The position numbers and the translations under genes are program-made. Below, piece after piece: positions 24,473-34,861 of a stretch of 64,000 nucleotides of DNA. The stretch lies in NCBI RefSeq assembly GCF_024623785.1, contig NZ_JANKBZ010000003.1:682001-746000 (forward strand). Reading direction: 5' to 3'. The stretch's first letter is position 1, and the number at the start of each line of letters is the position of its first letter. Origin of the DNA: Archangium lipolyticum. Lineage in GTDB: Bacteria; Myxococcota; Myxococcia; Myxococcales; Myxococcaceae. The notes under the pieces were generated by a model. That model had not been told where the DNA came from and did not search any database. It worked only from the letters and a program-made list of their open reading frames with translations.

Positions 24473-26017
24473 TCAGAGCTTCGTGATGCGGAACCAGTTG
24501 AAGTTCCAGCCGCCCGCCTGGGCGTAGATGCCGACGTTGTAGGTGCCGGCCGTCACGTTGACGGTATGCGAGACGGTGGTCCAGCTCTGCCAGTCACCCG
24601 TCGCCGGAATGCTCACCGTCCCGAGGATCGTGGTGCCCGCGTTCAGGTCCAGCGACAGGCTGCCACCGGACGGGCTGGCGACGCGGTACTCGACCTTGTA
24701 CGCGCCAGAGGACGGGAACTGGATGCCGTTGTACGCCATCCAATCGGCCGTATCGATGTAGCCCACGTTCGAGCCACGATCCGAATCGGAGTTGGCCTCG
24801 ATGCTGACTCCACTCATCGCGCTGTAGGCCTCCGCCTGGATGAGGACTCCGGGGTTCGACGTCCCCGACGCGCTCACCACGAGCGAGGACACCAGGTCGT
24901 TCCACCCGTCATCGACGAGCGACGCATCGTCCGCCGTCTTGGTGAGGCTGGCCCCGCCGAAGTTGTCATCGGCGTACAGGGTGACCTGGTAGCCGCTGGC
25001 GACCTTCAGGGAGGTGATGTCGTCATTGCGCACGCCCCAGGCATTCAGGGCCGACAGGGTGTAGCGGCCCACGGGCAGGGCCGCGCCATAACCGCCGTGG
25101 TTCTGGTCCTGGAACACGGAGACGGCCGTGGGGCCCGGGTTGGTGTAGGTGAAAGGGAAGTCACGCTGCGCCTGGACGAACTGCGTCTCCCACTCGGCGG
25201 GCCATCCGAAGGCGGAGGTGGCCAGGGTCTTGAGATTGACACCCGCCGCGCCGCTCCAGAAGTGGACGAACTCGCCCCAGTTCATGTCCCGCGGATAGTT
25301 GTTGTTGCTCTTCGGGAAGTACTGCGCGAGCAGGACGAAGAACCGGTTGAGCACCGAGGAGCCGCCGTAATTCGAGTAGATGGGATAGAACCAATCCCTG
25401 AACCAGCGGGTGTTGGCCCGAGGGAAGCTGTCCACCTTGTTGATGTTCTCGTTGTACGCGCGATTCGCATCACTGGTGCGGCCCATCCCCACGTAGAGGT
25501 CATAGACGAAGATCTCCGCCCACTTGCTGTCGCCCCACCGGGGAAAGGCGGGCGAGCCGTGCACGCCCTTGCTCCCCAATTCCACGATGTGGGAAATCTC
25601 GTGGGCGACGATATCCAGGTCCCAGCCGGAGCCACTCGTCCAGGCCGTGGCGGAGCCGTGCCCCACGTCGATCACGTTGCGGTAGTCATGGCTCGCGTCG
25701 AAGTACGTGGAGGGGTGCCCACCGCCGTACTTGCCCGCGTGGAAGATGGCGTAGAGCTGCGGGTTCGTGCCGAAGTGCCCGTAGGTCTTCTTGGTGTACT
25801 TCCACGCGTCGCGGACAAAGGTGTTGGGCCACGTGATGGACGGGTTCACCGCCGAGTCGAAATAGATGGCCACGTCATTGTCCTGATAGACGCGGGTGAC
25901 GGTCTGGTTGTGCTCGAACCAGTGCTCCGTCCAGGTCGCGGGCGCGTTCTGTGCCAGGACGGGGGTAGCGAAGAGCAAGGGCAACACGAAGGACAGCGAA
26001 GCGGGGAGGCGTTTCAC
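24473..26017 (-). CDS. Secreted metallopeptidase-like protein with crystallin and CBM6 domains
   Basis: The 514-aa protein has a Sec signal peptide (cleavage after VLAQ, residue 23). The N-terminal domain (about 24-290) carries a gluzincin-type HEISH motif at 139-143 within DIVAHEISHIVELG, and a downstream WAEIF segment whose Glu could be the third zinc ligand. A beta/gamma-crystallin-like unit (about 297-383: VSVFQDQNHGGYGAALPVG, VTLYADDNFGG) and a C-terminal CBM6-type carbohydrate-binding module (about 392-514: IQAEAYSAMSGV, YIDTADWMAYNGIQFPSSG, GWNFNWFRITK) follow. It is likely a secreted predation or polysaccharide-associated protease. Zinc-dependent peptidase activity follows from the motif only; substrate unknown. 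Confidence 0.8.
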   Translation of the reverse strand: MKRLPASLSFVLPLLFATPVLAQNAPATWTEHWFEHNQTVTRVYQDNDVAIYFDSAVNPSITWPNTFVRDAWKYTKKTYGHFGTNPQLYAIFHAGKYGGGHPSTYFDASHDYRNVIDVGHGSATAWTSGSGWDLDIVAHEISHIVELGSKGVHGSPAFPRWGDSKWAEIFVYDLYVGMGRTSDANRAYNENINKVDSFPRANTRWFRDWFYPIYSNYGGSSVLNRFFVLLAQYFPKSNNNYPRDMNWGEFVHFWSGAAGVNLKTLATSAFGWPAEWETQFVQAQRDFPFTYTNPGPTAVSVFQDQNHGGYGAALPVGRYTLSALNAWGVRNDDITSLKVASGYQVTLYADDNFGGASLTKTADDASLVDDGWNDLVSSLVVSASGTSNPGVLIQAEAYSAMSGVSIEANSDSDRGSNVGYIDTADWMAYNGIQFPSSGAYKVEYRVASPSGGSLSLDLNAGTTILGTVSIPATGDWQSWTTVSHTVNVTAGTYNVGIYAQAGGWNFNWFRITKL

Positions 26018-26121
26018 GATGGGGCTCCGAGGACTTCCGGGATTCGGGTGGGTAGAGGGGAAAGCCGGTCACTTCGGGTCAACCCCCTCTACGCCCCGGT
26101 CACACCTGCCCTCGCCGCGCT

Positions 26122-28377
<2,256 letters not shown>

Positions 28378-28401
28378 GGCATCCCCGGGTGCGAGTATTC
28401 C

Positions 28402-28443
28402 CTGAAAATGATCTGATCTGTTTGATCAATCAAACATTTTCAG
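28402..28443. promoter_or_regulatory. Nested inverted repeat upstream of the dehydrogenase gene
   Basis: An inner palindrome TGTTTGA-TCAA-TCAAACA (28419-28436) lies inside a perfect 9-bp outer pair, CTGAAAATG (28402-28410) and CATTTTCAG (28435-28443), overlapping it by two bases. The site is AT-rich in a GC-rich genome and lies 25-66 bp upstream of the dehydrogenase start. It fits an operator or alternative hairpins; no regulator is identified. Confidence 0.6.
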
Positions 28444-28461
28444 TCTGTCGGGTTTTTCGCC

Positions 28462-29081
28462 ATGAGGCTGTTTTCCCGTCCCCTCCCCTCAACCGATCCG
28501 CAGCTCGGCGATCTCGTGCTTCCTGTCGTCAAGAGACGGACGATGGCTGGATTTCCGCTTCCGCTTCGTGGTGGGGAACCGGGACGTCATCAGCTCCCAA
28601 TGGGTGACAGCCTATGTGGGAGAGGCCCTGGCGCGGGCGGGAGGAGAACCGGTCCGGATGGGGCGCGCTGGAGCCATCACATCCATCCCTCGCATGACGA
28701 TCGCTCCGAATGATTTGACACCCATTCGGGCCACTTTTTACATTCTCAATCGTCGCCGGTGAGAGGAATTACCGAGCACCGGCGGCCCCGGCATGCCTCC
28801 TTCTTCATCGAGTACGACCAGCGGGACTCGCACCACCTGGAGGGAGTCCCTGGCACTGCTCTGGGGAGAGCCCCTCCCGCCCGCGGTCTGGAGGCCATGC
28901 TCGCCCGGGTGGCCGGCCAGGTGGAGCGCATGGCACTGAGCCTCGACGTGGGCACGGCCGTGCTTCCCAAGGTGGGCGTGCCTACATCGCGCTGTTGCAG
29001 CGGTGGCTGGGTCATGACGGGCGGCGCAAGCGCTTCGTGTTCGGCGATCTCGACGAGGTGCGCGACGCCCTCCGGGGCTGA
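28462..29081 (+). pseudogene. Degenerate coding stretch, frames broken
   Basis: No intact gene fits 28378-29194. Protein-like segments occur in different plus-strand frames. One is LGDLVLPVVKRRTMAGF from ATG 28462. A second runs from about 28502 (DGRWLDFRFRFVVGNRDV, then ISSQWVTAYVGEALARAGG) to a stop near 28761. A third runs from about 28759 (HASFFIEYDQRDSHHLEGV, then LARVAGQVERMALSLDVG). A C-terminal-looking ALLQRWLGHDGRRKRFVFGD ends at TGA 29079-29081. The frame changes and lack of a single ORF suggest a decayed gene with several indels. I cannot name the family. The rest of the interval holds nothing I can support. Confidence 0.4.
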
Positions 29082-29194
29082 GCCACGGCCGCTCCCACCT
29101 GCCCGCTCCCTCTCCAGGCGTTGGCCGTGGGGGGGCATGGTTCGGGTATTCCAGACAAGCTACAGTCTTCCGTCTCTAACGGGAACGTGAGCAG

Positions 29195-29815
29195 ATGATC
29201 GGCGGTCAAGCCTCCTGCGACGAAGACTCTGGCCTCGGCACGAAAGAGGAGTTGCAGCGGCGGCTGTCGCTGGCGACTCCCGCGGACACCGTGCGCGGGT
29301 TCGCCATCAACAACATGCTGGGGGCACTGCGGCAGGAGCTGGGTGACGAGGCGGTGAAGCACTGCCTCCAGCAGATCGCGGAGAAGAGCATCCACAGCTT
29401 CTTCTACTACCCCGTCGGCAACCACCTCCGGGTGCTGTACACCACGGCGTGGATGCTGAGCGAGAAGTACGGCGGCTTCGATGCCGCGGTGCGACGCATC
29501 GGGCGGGGGCTGGCTCCGGAGTTCCTGTCCTCCGTCGTGGGCAGAGCGTTCCTGGCGCTGACCCGGCAGGGGCCGAAGCAACTGATCGATCACGTACCGA
29601 TGGCCTTCCGGGCGGTGACGACCTTCGGGGAGGGCACGGTGCGGTGGACGAGCCCGAAGAGCGGCGTCCTCTCCACGAAGCGCGACTTCCTGCTCTACGT
29701 GAGCCACGAGGCCGGGTTGATGAGCCTGTTCCGCACCTTGAAGATCCAGGGCGCCTGGGTGCGCGGCCGTCAGGTCGGGCCCCTGGATAACGAGGTGGAG
29801 TTCGCCTGGGAGTAG
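29195..29815 (+). CDS. DUF2378/TIGR02265-type myxobacterial protein
   Basis: The 206-aa soluble protein matches the plan of the Myxococcales-restricted DUF2378 family (TIGR02265): an N-terminal TPADTVRGFAINNMLGALR, a central KSIHSFFYYPVGNHLRVLYT, and C-terminal beta-rich parts (TFGEGTVRWTSPKSGVLS, FLLYVSHEAGLMSLFRTLK). Members are about 180-210 aa and occur as many paralogues per genome. They have no established biochemical function, and a signalling role has been suggested from fusions. It stands alone, convergent with the kinase gene, whose stop is only 6 bp away. The family call is from recognition. Confidence 0.75.
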   Translation: MIGGQASCDEDSGLGTKEELQRRLSLATPADTVRGFAINNMLGALRQELGDEAVKHCLQQIAEKSIHSFFYYPVGNHLRVLYTTAWMLSEKYGGFDAAVRRIGRGLAPEFLSSVVGRAFLALTRQGPKQLIDHVPMAFRAVTTFGEGTVRWTSPKSGVLSTKRDFLLYVSHEAGLMSLFRTLKIQGAWVRGRQVGPLDNEVEFAWE

Positions 29816-29821
29816 GAAACC

Positions 29822-32035
29822 CTACCCCGCGAGCAGGGCCGGGGCCGGGTACGGCGAGGCCAGCTCGGCCGCCGGAGGCAGCGTGACGGTGAGCAGGGTG
29901 CCCCGCCCCTCGCGGCTCTCCGCGCGAAGCGTGCCGCCCAGGCTCGTCACGATGGCGTGGCTCACCGACAGCCCCAGGCCCGTGCTGCTCGGCCGCGCCG
30001 TGACGAAGGGCTCGAAGATGCGTGAGAGCAACTCGGGCCGCAGGCCCTTGCCCGTGTCCTGGACCTCCACCACCACCTCCCCGTCCGGCCCCGTGTAGGC
30101 GGCCACCCGCAGCACGTTGTCCGCGGCCGCCCCCGCATCCATCGACTGCACCGCGTTGAGCAGCAGATTGAGGAAGAGCTGGCTCAGCCGCGCCTCGTCC
30201 CCGTCCACCGCCGGCACGTCGTGGAAGTCCTTCTCCAACCGCGCCCGGTGGTGCAGCTCGCCGCGGATGAGCTTCAGCGCGTTCTCCAGCACCGGCTGCA
30301 CCTGCACCCGCGCCTGGTGCTCCGGCGGCTTGCGCGAGAGCGTCCGCAGATCCCTCACGATGTGCTTCAGCCGGCTCGCCCCCTCCGACGTCTCGGCCAG
30401 GGCCTCCAGCACATCATCCAGCTCCTTCGCCTGGGCATCGCCCCGCTCGCGCAGCAACTCCCCCAGCCGCTCCAGCTCCTCGCGTACGAAGGTCAGGTTG
30501 GCCAGCATGAAGGCCAGCGGGTTGTTCATCTCGTGCCCCACCGCCGCAGCCAGCGAGCCCAGTGCCGACAGGCGATCCGCCTGGATGAGCCGTGCCTCCA
30601 TCTGCTTGCGCAGCGTCACGTCCTTGGCGAATACCCGCAGGCCCGGCGGATCCCACAGCTGCGCCACCGTCAGCTCCCAGTACCGGCCATCGAGGTGCAC
30701 CGTGGGCGCGGGCTCGCCCGAGGCCGCGCCACGCCAGGCCCACGCCAGCGCCGCCTCCATCAACGGGTGCTCCGCGCCCCGCATCACCAGATCCGGGAAG
30801 GCCTTGTGCGAGGCCGGGTTGGCATAGCGCAGCGCCCCGTCCATGCCCAGCTCCAGCAGCGGCTCGGGGTGCAGCAACGGGAAGGAGGCCAGCCGGTACA
30901 GCGGCTCCTCCAGCGCGCGCATGCCCGACACGTCTCGCACCAGCAGGCCCAGGCGCTCCCCAGCATCTCCGGGAGCCGGCGTGCACGGGGTGATCTCCGC
31001 CGCGTAGCAGCGCGTCTCGCCTTCGATCTCCAGGCAATACTCCAGCCGGCCTCCCTCGCCTCCGTGGCGCACCGCGCGCACCAGCGCCATCAGCGGCTCC
31101 GCCGCCTCCGCCCCAAGTACCTCCGTCAGCGTCCGGCCCTCGGCCCCCCTCACGTCCCGGCCAAACACCCTGCCCGAGGGCGAGAACAGCCGCAGGCACC
31201 GCAGCTCCCCATCCAGCTCCGCCGCCACGTACTCCGCGCTCCGCGACGCCCGCCGCGCCGGAGTCCCCACCCGGGCCTCCGACGACGGGAGCACGAAGCC
31301 CTCCACCCGGAAGGGCCCCATCAGCATCTCCAGGCCCGAGCCATCGGTGTTCATCCGCGTGAGCACGGACACCAGCGCGGCGGCGTCCTCCTCGGACAGG
31401 CGCCGGGTGAGGATGATGCCGTCGGACAGCGTGGCCTCGGTGAAGACGAACGGGACGAGCCTGGGCGCATCGGCCCCCAGGTAGGAGGCCAGGGTGGCCC
31501 GCATGGCATGCTCGTCCGGGTGGTTGGAGAAGATGGCGGCCACGTCCGACTCGCCGGAGAGCACCGCCTGCAGCGCCTTGCGGTACGTGCCCAGGAAGCG
31601 CTGCTCCGAGAGGACCTCTTCCGGCCGCAGCCCCCGCGACTCCAGGAAGCGCATGGGCAGCAGGTGTCCGCCCGTCGAGCGCGGAGCCACCCACGCGGCG
31701 CGCTTGCCCTCGAGCGTCTCCAGCGTGAGGGGCGCGTCCGCGCGGCACACCAGCGCCGAGTGGTAGTGCCAGCTCCCCGAGCGCACCGCGCGCAGCACCG
31801 CCCGCGCCCGCGGCTCGAAGGCCGTGCACTGCTCCGACGTGCCCCAGGCCATGTCCACCCGGCCCGCCGCCAGCTCAGCCTCCAGCGCCTCGTACGTGGG
31901 CGCCAGCTCCACCACCACCGGGCGGCCCAACCGCTCGGACAGCGCACGTCCGAACAGATCGACCCGAACGTGCTCGCGCACCTCCCCCAGCGAGGGGAAG
32001 AGCATGAAACGGATGGGGGCGGTAGATGTGGTCAC
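29822..32035 (-). CDS. Cytoplasmic solute-binding-domain / PAS / histidine kinase
   Basis: The 737-aa protein has no signal peptide and no transmembrane helix. Residues about 8-250 resemble a PhnD/SsuA-type substrate-binding domain (LGRPVVVELAPTYEALEAEL, RVDMAWGTSE, KALQAVLSGESDVAAIFSNH). Two PAS-like segments (about 270-370 and 385-490) and a HisKA region with phospho-acceptor His near 502 (SLAAAVGHEMNNPLAF) follow. The HATPase_c domain has N box NLLLNAVQS, G1 DTGKGL and G2 STGLGLSV. It should sense a small anion-like ligand or redox/energy state and phosphorylate an unlinked regulator. GTG 32035 lies 4 nt after AGGAGG and overlaps an ATG that is followed directly by TGA. Confidence 0.85.
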   Translation of the reverse strand: MTTSTAPIRFMLFPSLGEVREHVRVDLFGRALSERLGRPVVVELAPTYEALEAELAAGRVDMAWGTSEQCTAFEPRARAVLRAVRSGSWHYHSALVCRADAPLTLETLEGKRAAWVAPRSTGGHLLPMRFLESRGLRPEEVLSEQRFLGTYRKALQAVLSGESDVAAIFSNHPDEHAMRATLASYLGADAPRLVPFVFTEATLSDGIILTRRLSEEDAAALVSVLTRMNTDGSGLEMLMGPFRVEGFVLPSSEARVGTPARRASRSAEYVAAELDGELRCLRLFSPSGRVFGRDVRGAEGRTLTEVLGAEAAEPLMALVRAVRHGGEGGRLEYCLEIEGETRCYAAEITPCTPAPGDAGERLGLLVRDVSGMRALEEPLYRLASFPLLHPEPLLELGMDGALRYANPASHKAFPDLVMRGAEHPLMEAALAWAWRGAASGEPAPTVHLDGRYWELTVAQLWDPPGLRVFAKDVTLRKQMEARLIQADRLSALGSLAAAVGHEMNNPLAFMLANLTFVREELERLGELLRERGDAQAKELDDVLEALAETSEGASRLKHIVRDLRTLSRKPPEHQARVQVQPVLENALKLIRGELHHRARLEKDFHDVPAVDGDEARLSQLFLNLLLNAVQSMDAGAAADNVLRVAAYTGPDGEVVVEVQDTGKGLRPELLSRIFEPFVTARPSSTGLGLSVSHAIVTSLGGTLRAESREGRGTLLTVTLPPAAELASPYPAPALLAG

Positions 32036-32209
32036 ATGTCCTCCTGGACGTCCTCCCAGAGCTCCGGGCCGACTCCAAGTCGATAGCGACCACTATAAAG
32101 CACAAGTTTTATTCTATTGCACACTTTTCCGGTTTCACTGGAAACCGCAGACTCTCACACACTGCGTATTGTTCCCAGAGAACCGGGCTTACCCAGCTGT
32201 CCCGTCCGT

Positions 32210-32467
32210 TCAGAAGGCGCTGAACGTGGTGATGGTGTAGGTGTCCTTGATGCCGGGGAGCGTCTGGATGCGCTCGGTGACGAAGCGGCCGATGTCCTGT
32301 TCCTTGTCGAGGTGGAACTTGGCCAGCAGGTCGTACCCGCCCGAGGTGGAGTAGACCTCCGCGGCCTCGTCGACCTGGTCGACGATCATCGCCGCGGTCT
32401 TGTAGGTCTGCCCCAGCTCACACTTGATCATGACGAAGATGGTGTGCACGGGAGCGCACCCTATCAC
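32210..32467 (-). CDS. Stand-alone Lrp/AsnC effector (RAM) domain protein
   Basis: The 85-aa protein is essentially one RAM (AsnC_trans_reg) domain: VHTIFVMIKCELGQTYKTAA, then VYSTSGGYDLLAKFHLDKE, then IQTLPGIKDTYTITTF. It lacks the helix-turn-helix of full Lrp proteins. Such stand-alone RAM proteins bind amino acids and form decamers, or modulate Lrp partners. The GTG at 32467 overlaps the TGA of the desaturase gene (GTGA), suggesting translational coupling; a second GTG at 32449 is the alternative start. The coupling ties it to the lipid-desaturase cluster, though the ligand is unknown. Confidence 0.8.
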   Translation of the reverse strand: MIGCAPVHTIFVMIKCELGQTYKTAAMIVDQVDEAAEVYSTSGGYDLLAKFHLDKEQDIGRFVTERIQTLPGIKDTYTITTFSAF

Positions 32468-33600
32468 GCCACGTCGGGAATCGGACCGGGAGCCGAGGCT
32501 TCCTCACGGCGCGCGAGCCGCTTCATGGAGCTCTTGCCCACCACGATGTCCACCATCTTCCGCGCGCGCGTCCAGACGCTCTCCTGCACGTAGGGGATGC
32601 CGTACTTCTCGCACAGCGCGCGCACCTTCGGCTGCACGCGCTGGTACTGGAGCATCGACAGGTCCGGGAAGAGGTGGTGCTCGATCTGGTAGTTGAGCCA
32701 CAGGTGGAGGTAGTCGTTCAGGTCGCCACCGGTGCGGTAGTTGGCGCTACCGAGCACCTGCTGGAGGTAGCGCTCGCCGCGGCCCTCCGGCGCGGAGTCG
32801 AAGCGGTACAGATCCTCGCCGGTGTGGTTGGGCCCCACCACGAGGAAGGTGTGCAGGTTGGTGAGCGCCTCTGCCATGAGCGAGTTGCACAGGGCGCTGA
32901 AGCCGGCCCAGGCGCCCAGCGGCAGGAAGAGCGAGGGCAACAGGACGAAGTTCCAGGCGATGTAGGGCGCGTAGCCGCGCAGCAACACCTCGCGCCACTC
33001 CTCACGGGTGAGCGGGCCGTCCGGACGGCGCTTGCGCCGGAGCGAGGCCAGCGTCTCCGGGGCGTAGTAGCTGGCCCGCCAGGTGATCGCGAGCAGCCCG
33101 AGTTGGAGGTAGCGCAGCGCGAGGGGACGCTCCGGGTTGCGCAGGGTGCCCTCGGCGTTGCGCTCGAGCAGGTCCGGATCCGCGTCCTCTCCGGTGTGCG
33201 AGTGGTGGAGCACGTTGTGCTCGAACACCCAGGCATCGGGGAGCATCCAGTCGAGCCAGTCGAGGTAGCGGCGCCCTCCCTTGGCGAAGCCCTTGCTGGT
33301 GCGCTCGACGGGAGCGCCCGGGACACGGTCGTAGCCGCGGTGTCCCACGTGGTGCATCAGCAGCCAGCGCGTGGAGCGGCCGAGGCTCAGGGACACCGCG
33401 CTCAGCGGGTTGGGCATCAGCCAGCACGTGGCCAGTCCGAGCACCGTGGCCGTGCGGCCCCAACGCTCGATGCGCCGCAGGTGCGCATGGTCCGCCTCAC
33501 TGACGGAGGCGTCGATCTCGGCGCGCAGCGCGCGGAGATCGTTCAGGAAGCCCTCCACGTCCACGGACGCGGGATCGAAGTCAGGGGTGGCGCGGGACAT
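32464..33600 (-). CDS. Membrane fatty acid desaturase (acyl-lipid type)
   Basis: The 378-aa protein, counted from ATG 33600 (MSRATPDF), has the three histidine boxes of membrane desaturases: HHVGH (about 83-87), HNVLHH (about 128-133) and QIEHH (about 311-315). The glutamine in the third box is typical of front-end/acyl-lipid desaturases. Hydrophobic helices surround the boxes. It should introduce a double bond into membrane acyl chains using a di-iron centre. An in-frame upstream start (33630) adds ten residues without a clear ribosome site. It follows the SDR gene on the same strand and overlaps the RAM-domain gene by 4 bp. Confidence 0.9.
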   Translation of the reverse strand: MSRATPDFDPASVDVEGFLNDLRALRAEIDASVSEADHAHLRRIERWGRTATVLGLATCWLMPNPLSAVSLSLGRSTRWLLMHHVGHRGYDRVPGAPVERTSKGFAKGGRRYLDWLDWMLPDAWVFEHNVLHHSHTGEDADPDLLERNAEGTLRNPERPLALRYLQLGLLAITWRASYYAPETLASLRRKRRPDGPLTREEWREVLLRGYAPYIAWNFVLLPSLFLPLGAWAGFSALCNSLMAEALTNLHTFLVVGPNHTGEDLYRFDSAPEGRGERYLQQVLGSANYRTGGDLNDYLHLWLNYQIEHHLFPDLSMLQYQRVQPKVRALCEKYGIPYVQESVWTRARKMVDIVVGKSSMKRLARREEASAPGPIPDVA

Positions 33601-33732
33601 ACGGGGCCTCGGAAGCACGGGCGGGCACAACGGGATGGGGGGACGCGAGGAGCGGGCCCGCCAGGGAGCGCTCGGGGACGCACCGTACCCCCGGGCTGGT
33701 GGCCCGGGGAAGGAGTTCGCGCGCGGGGGCGC

Positions 33733-34725
33733 CTACTGGCGCACGGAGCGGACGAGCCCTTCCTCACGCAGGAAGGTCACGGTCCGCTCCACGCCCTCGG
33801 CGAGCGGACTGGGGGTGAAGCCGAGCTCGCGCCGCGCCTTGCTCGCGTCCACGCGCGCGTCCCAGAGCAGGAACGAGAGCTGCCCCGGCGCGATGAGCGG
33901 CGTGAAGCCGAAGGTCCTCGCCAGGGGCGCGGACACCGCGGAGAGCAGCTTCATCAGCGCCTCGGGCGCGGTGGGAGGCACGCGCCCTCCCGCCCCCTCC
34001 ACGCGGAGGATCTCCCGCGCCAGCTCCGCGTTGCTCACATGGGTATCGGCGAGGAGGTAGCGCTCCCCCGGAATGCCGCGCTCGGCCGCCGCGAGGTGCG
34101 CATCCGCCACCCCGTCCACGTACGCCACCGGCATCCCCCCGGGAGGCAGGGCCGGCACCTTCCGGTCGAGCACCTGGATGAAGAACGAGTTGAGGCCCAC
34201 GTGGACGGGGCTCGGCCCGTAGACCGCGCCTGGATTGACGTAGACGAGCTCGAGCCCCTCGCGCCGGATGGCCTCGGCCTCCCGCTCCGCGTCCTGCTTG
34301 GAGCGCTCGTAGGCGGTGGGCTTCGGCTCGGTGTCGATGTTCGTCTCCACCAGCGTGCCCCCACGTGGCGCGGCGAAGACGTCCATCGTCGAGGTGTACA
34401 CCACCCGCTTCACCCGCGCCGCCAGTGCGGCCCGGAGCACGTTCACCGTTCCCTGGCGGTTCACCCGGTCGAAGATGGATGCATCCGGCTGCCACTGCTC
34501 GGGCATGCCCGCGGCGTGGAACAGCCACTCCACGTCCTTCATGGCCGCTGGCAGCGAGTCCGGCACCGTCACGTCACCGCGTACCGGTTCCACGCCCGCC
34601 GGTAGGACGCGCGCGGCCCGCTCCGGATCGCGCACCAGCACTCGCACCCGGCCTCCCCGCTCCTTCAACCGCCGGACAATCGCGTTCCCAATGAGGCCCG
34701 TGGCCCCCGTTACGAGCACGTTCAT
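33733..34725 (-). CDS. NAD(P)-dependent epimerase/dehydratase (extended SDR)
   Basis: The 330-aa protein starts at ATG 34725 (MNVLVTGATGLIGNAIVRRL); the frame extends 29 residues further upstream but without Rossmann character. Visible motifs are GATGLIG (7-13), Ser 112 in VVYTSTMDVF, and the catalytic YERSK (Tyr139, Lys143), all as in extended SDRs of the 3-beta-hydroxysteroid dehydrogenase/dihydroflavonol reductase type. A cofactor-preference arginine sits after the second strand (LVRDPERA). It probably reduces or epimerises a small hydroxy/keto substrate. The desaturase gene follows 132 bp downstream on the same strand, so a joint role in lipid modification is possible. Confidence 0.85.
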   Translation of the reverse strand: MNVLVTGATGLIGNAIVRRLKERGGRVRVLVRDPERAARVLPAGVEPVRGDVTVPDSLPAAMKDVEWLFHAAGMPEQWQPDASIFDRVNRQGTVNVLRAALAARVKRVVYTSTMDVFAAPRGGTLVETNIDTEPKPTAYERSKQDAEREAEAIRREGLELVYVNPGAVYGPSPVHVGLNSFFIQVLDRKVPALPPGGMPVAYVDGVADAHLAAAERGIPGERYLLADTHVSNAELAREILRVEGAGGRVPPTAPEALMKLLSAVSAPLARTFGFTPLIAPGQLSFLLWDARVDASKARRELGFTPSPLAEGVERTVTFLREEGLVRSVRQ

Positions 34726-34861
34726 CGTCTTGCCCTCTCCGAGGCCCCGTCTTATCCGCCCCCTTGTCGATGGAACAAGGACTGCCCCGCAGTCGGACGG
34801 TGATGCCGCCATGTAGGTTTTTTAACTGGTGTGAAGGGAAGCCCCATGACCACCTGCGTTG

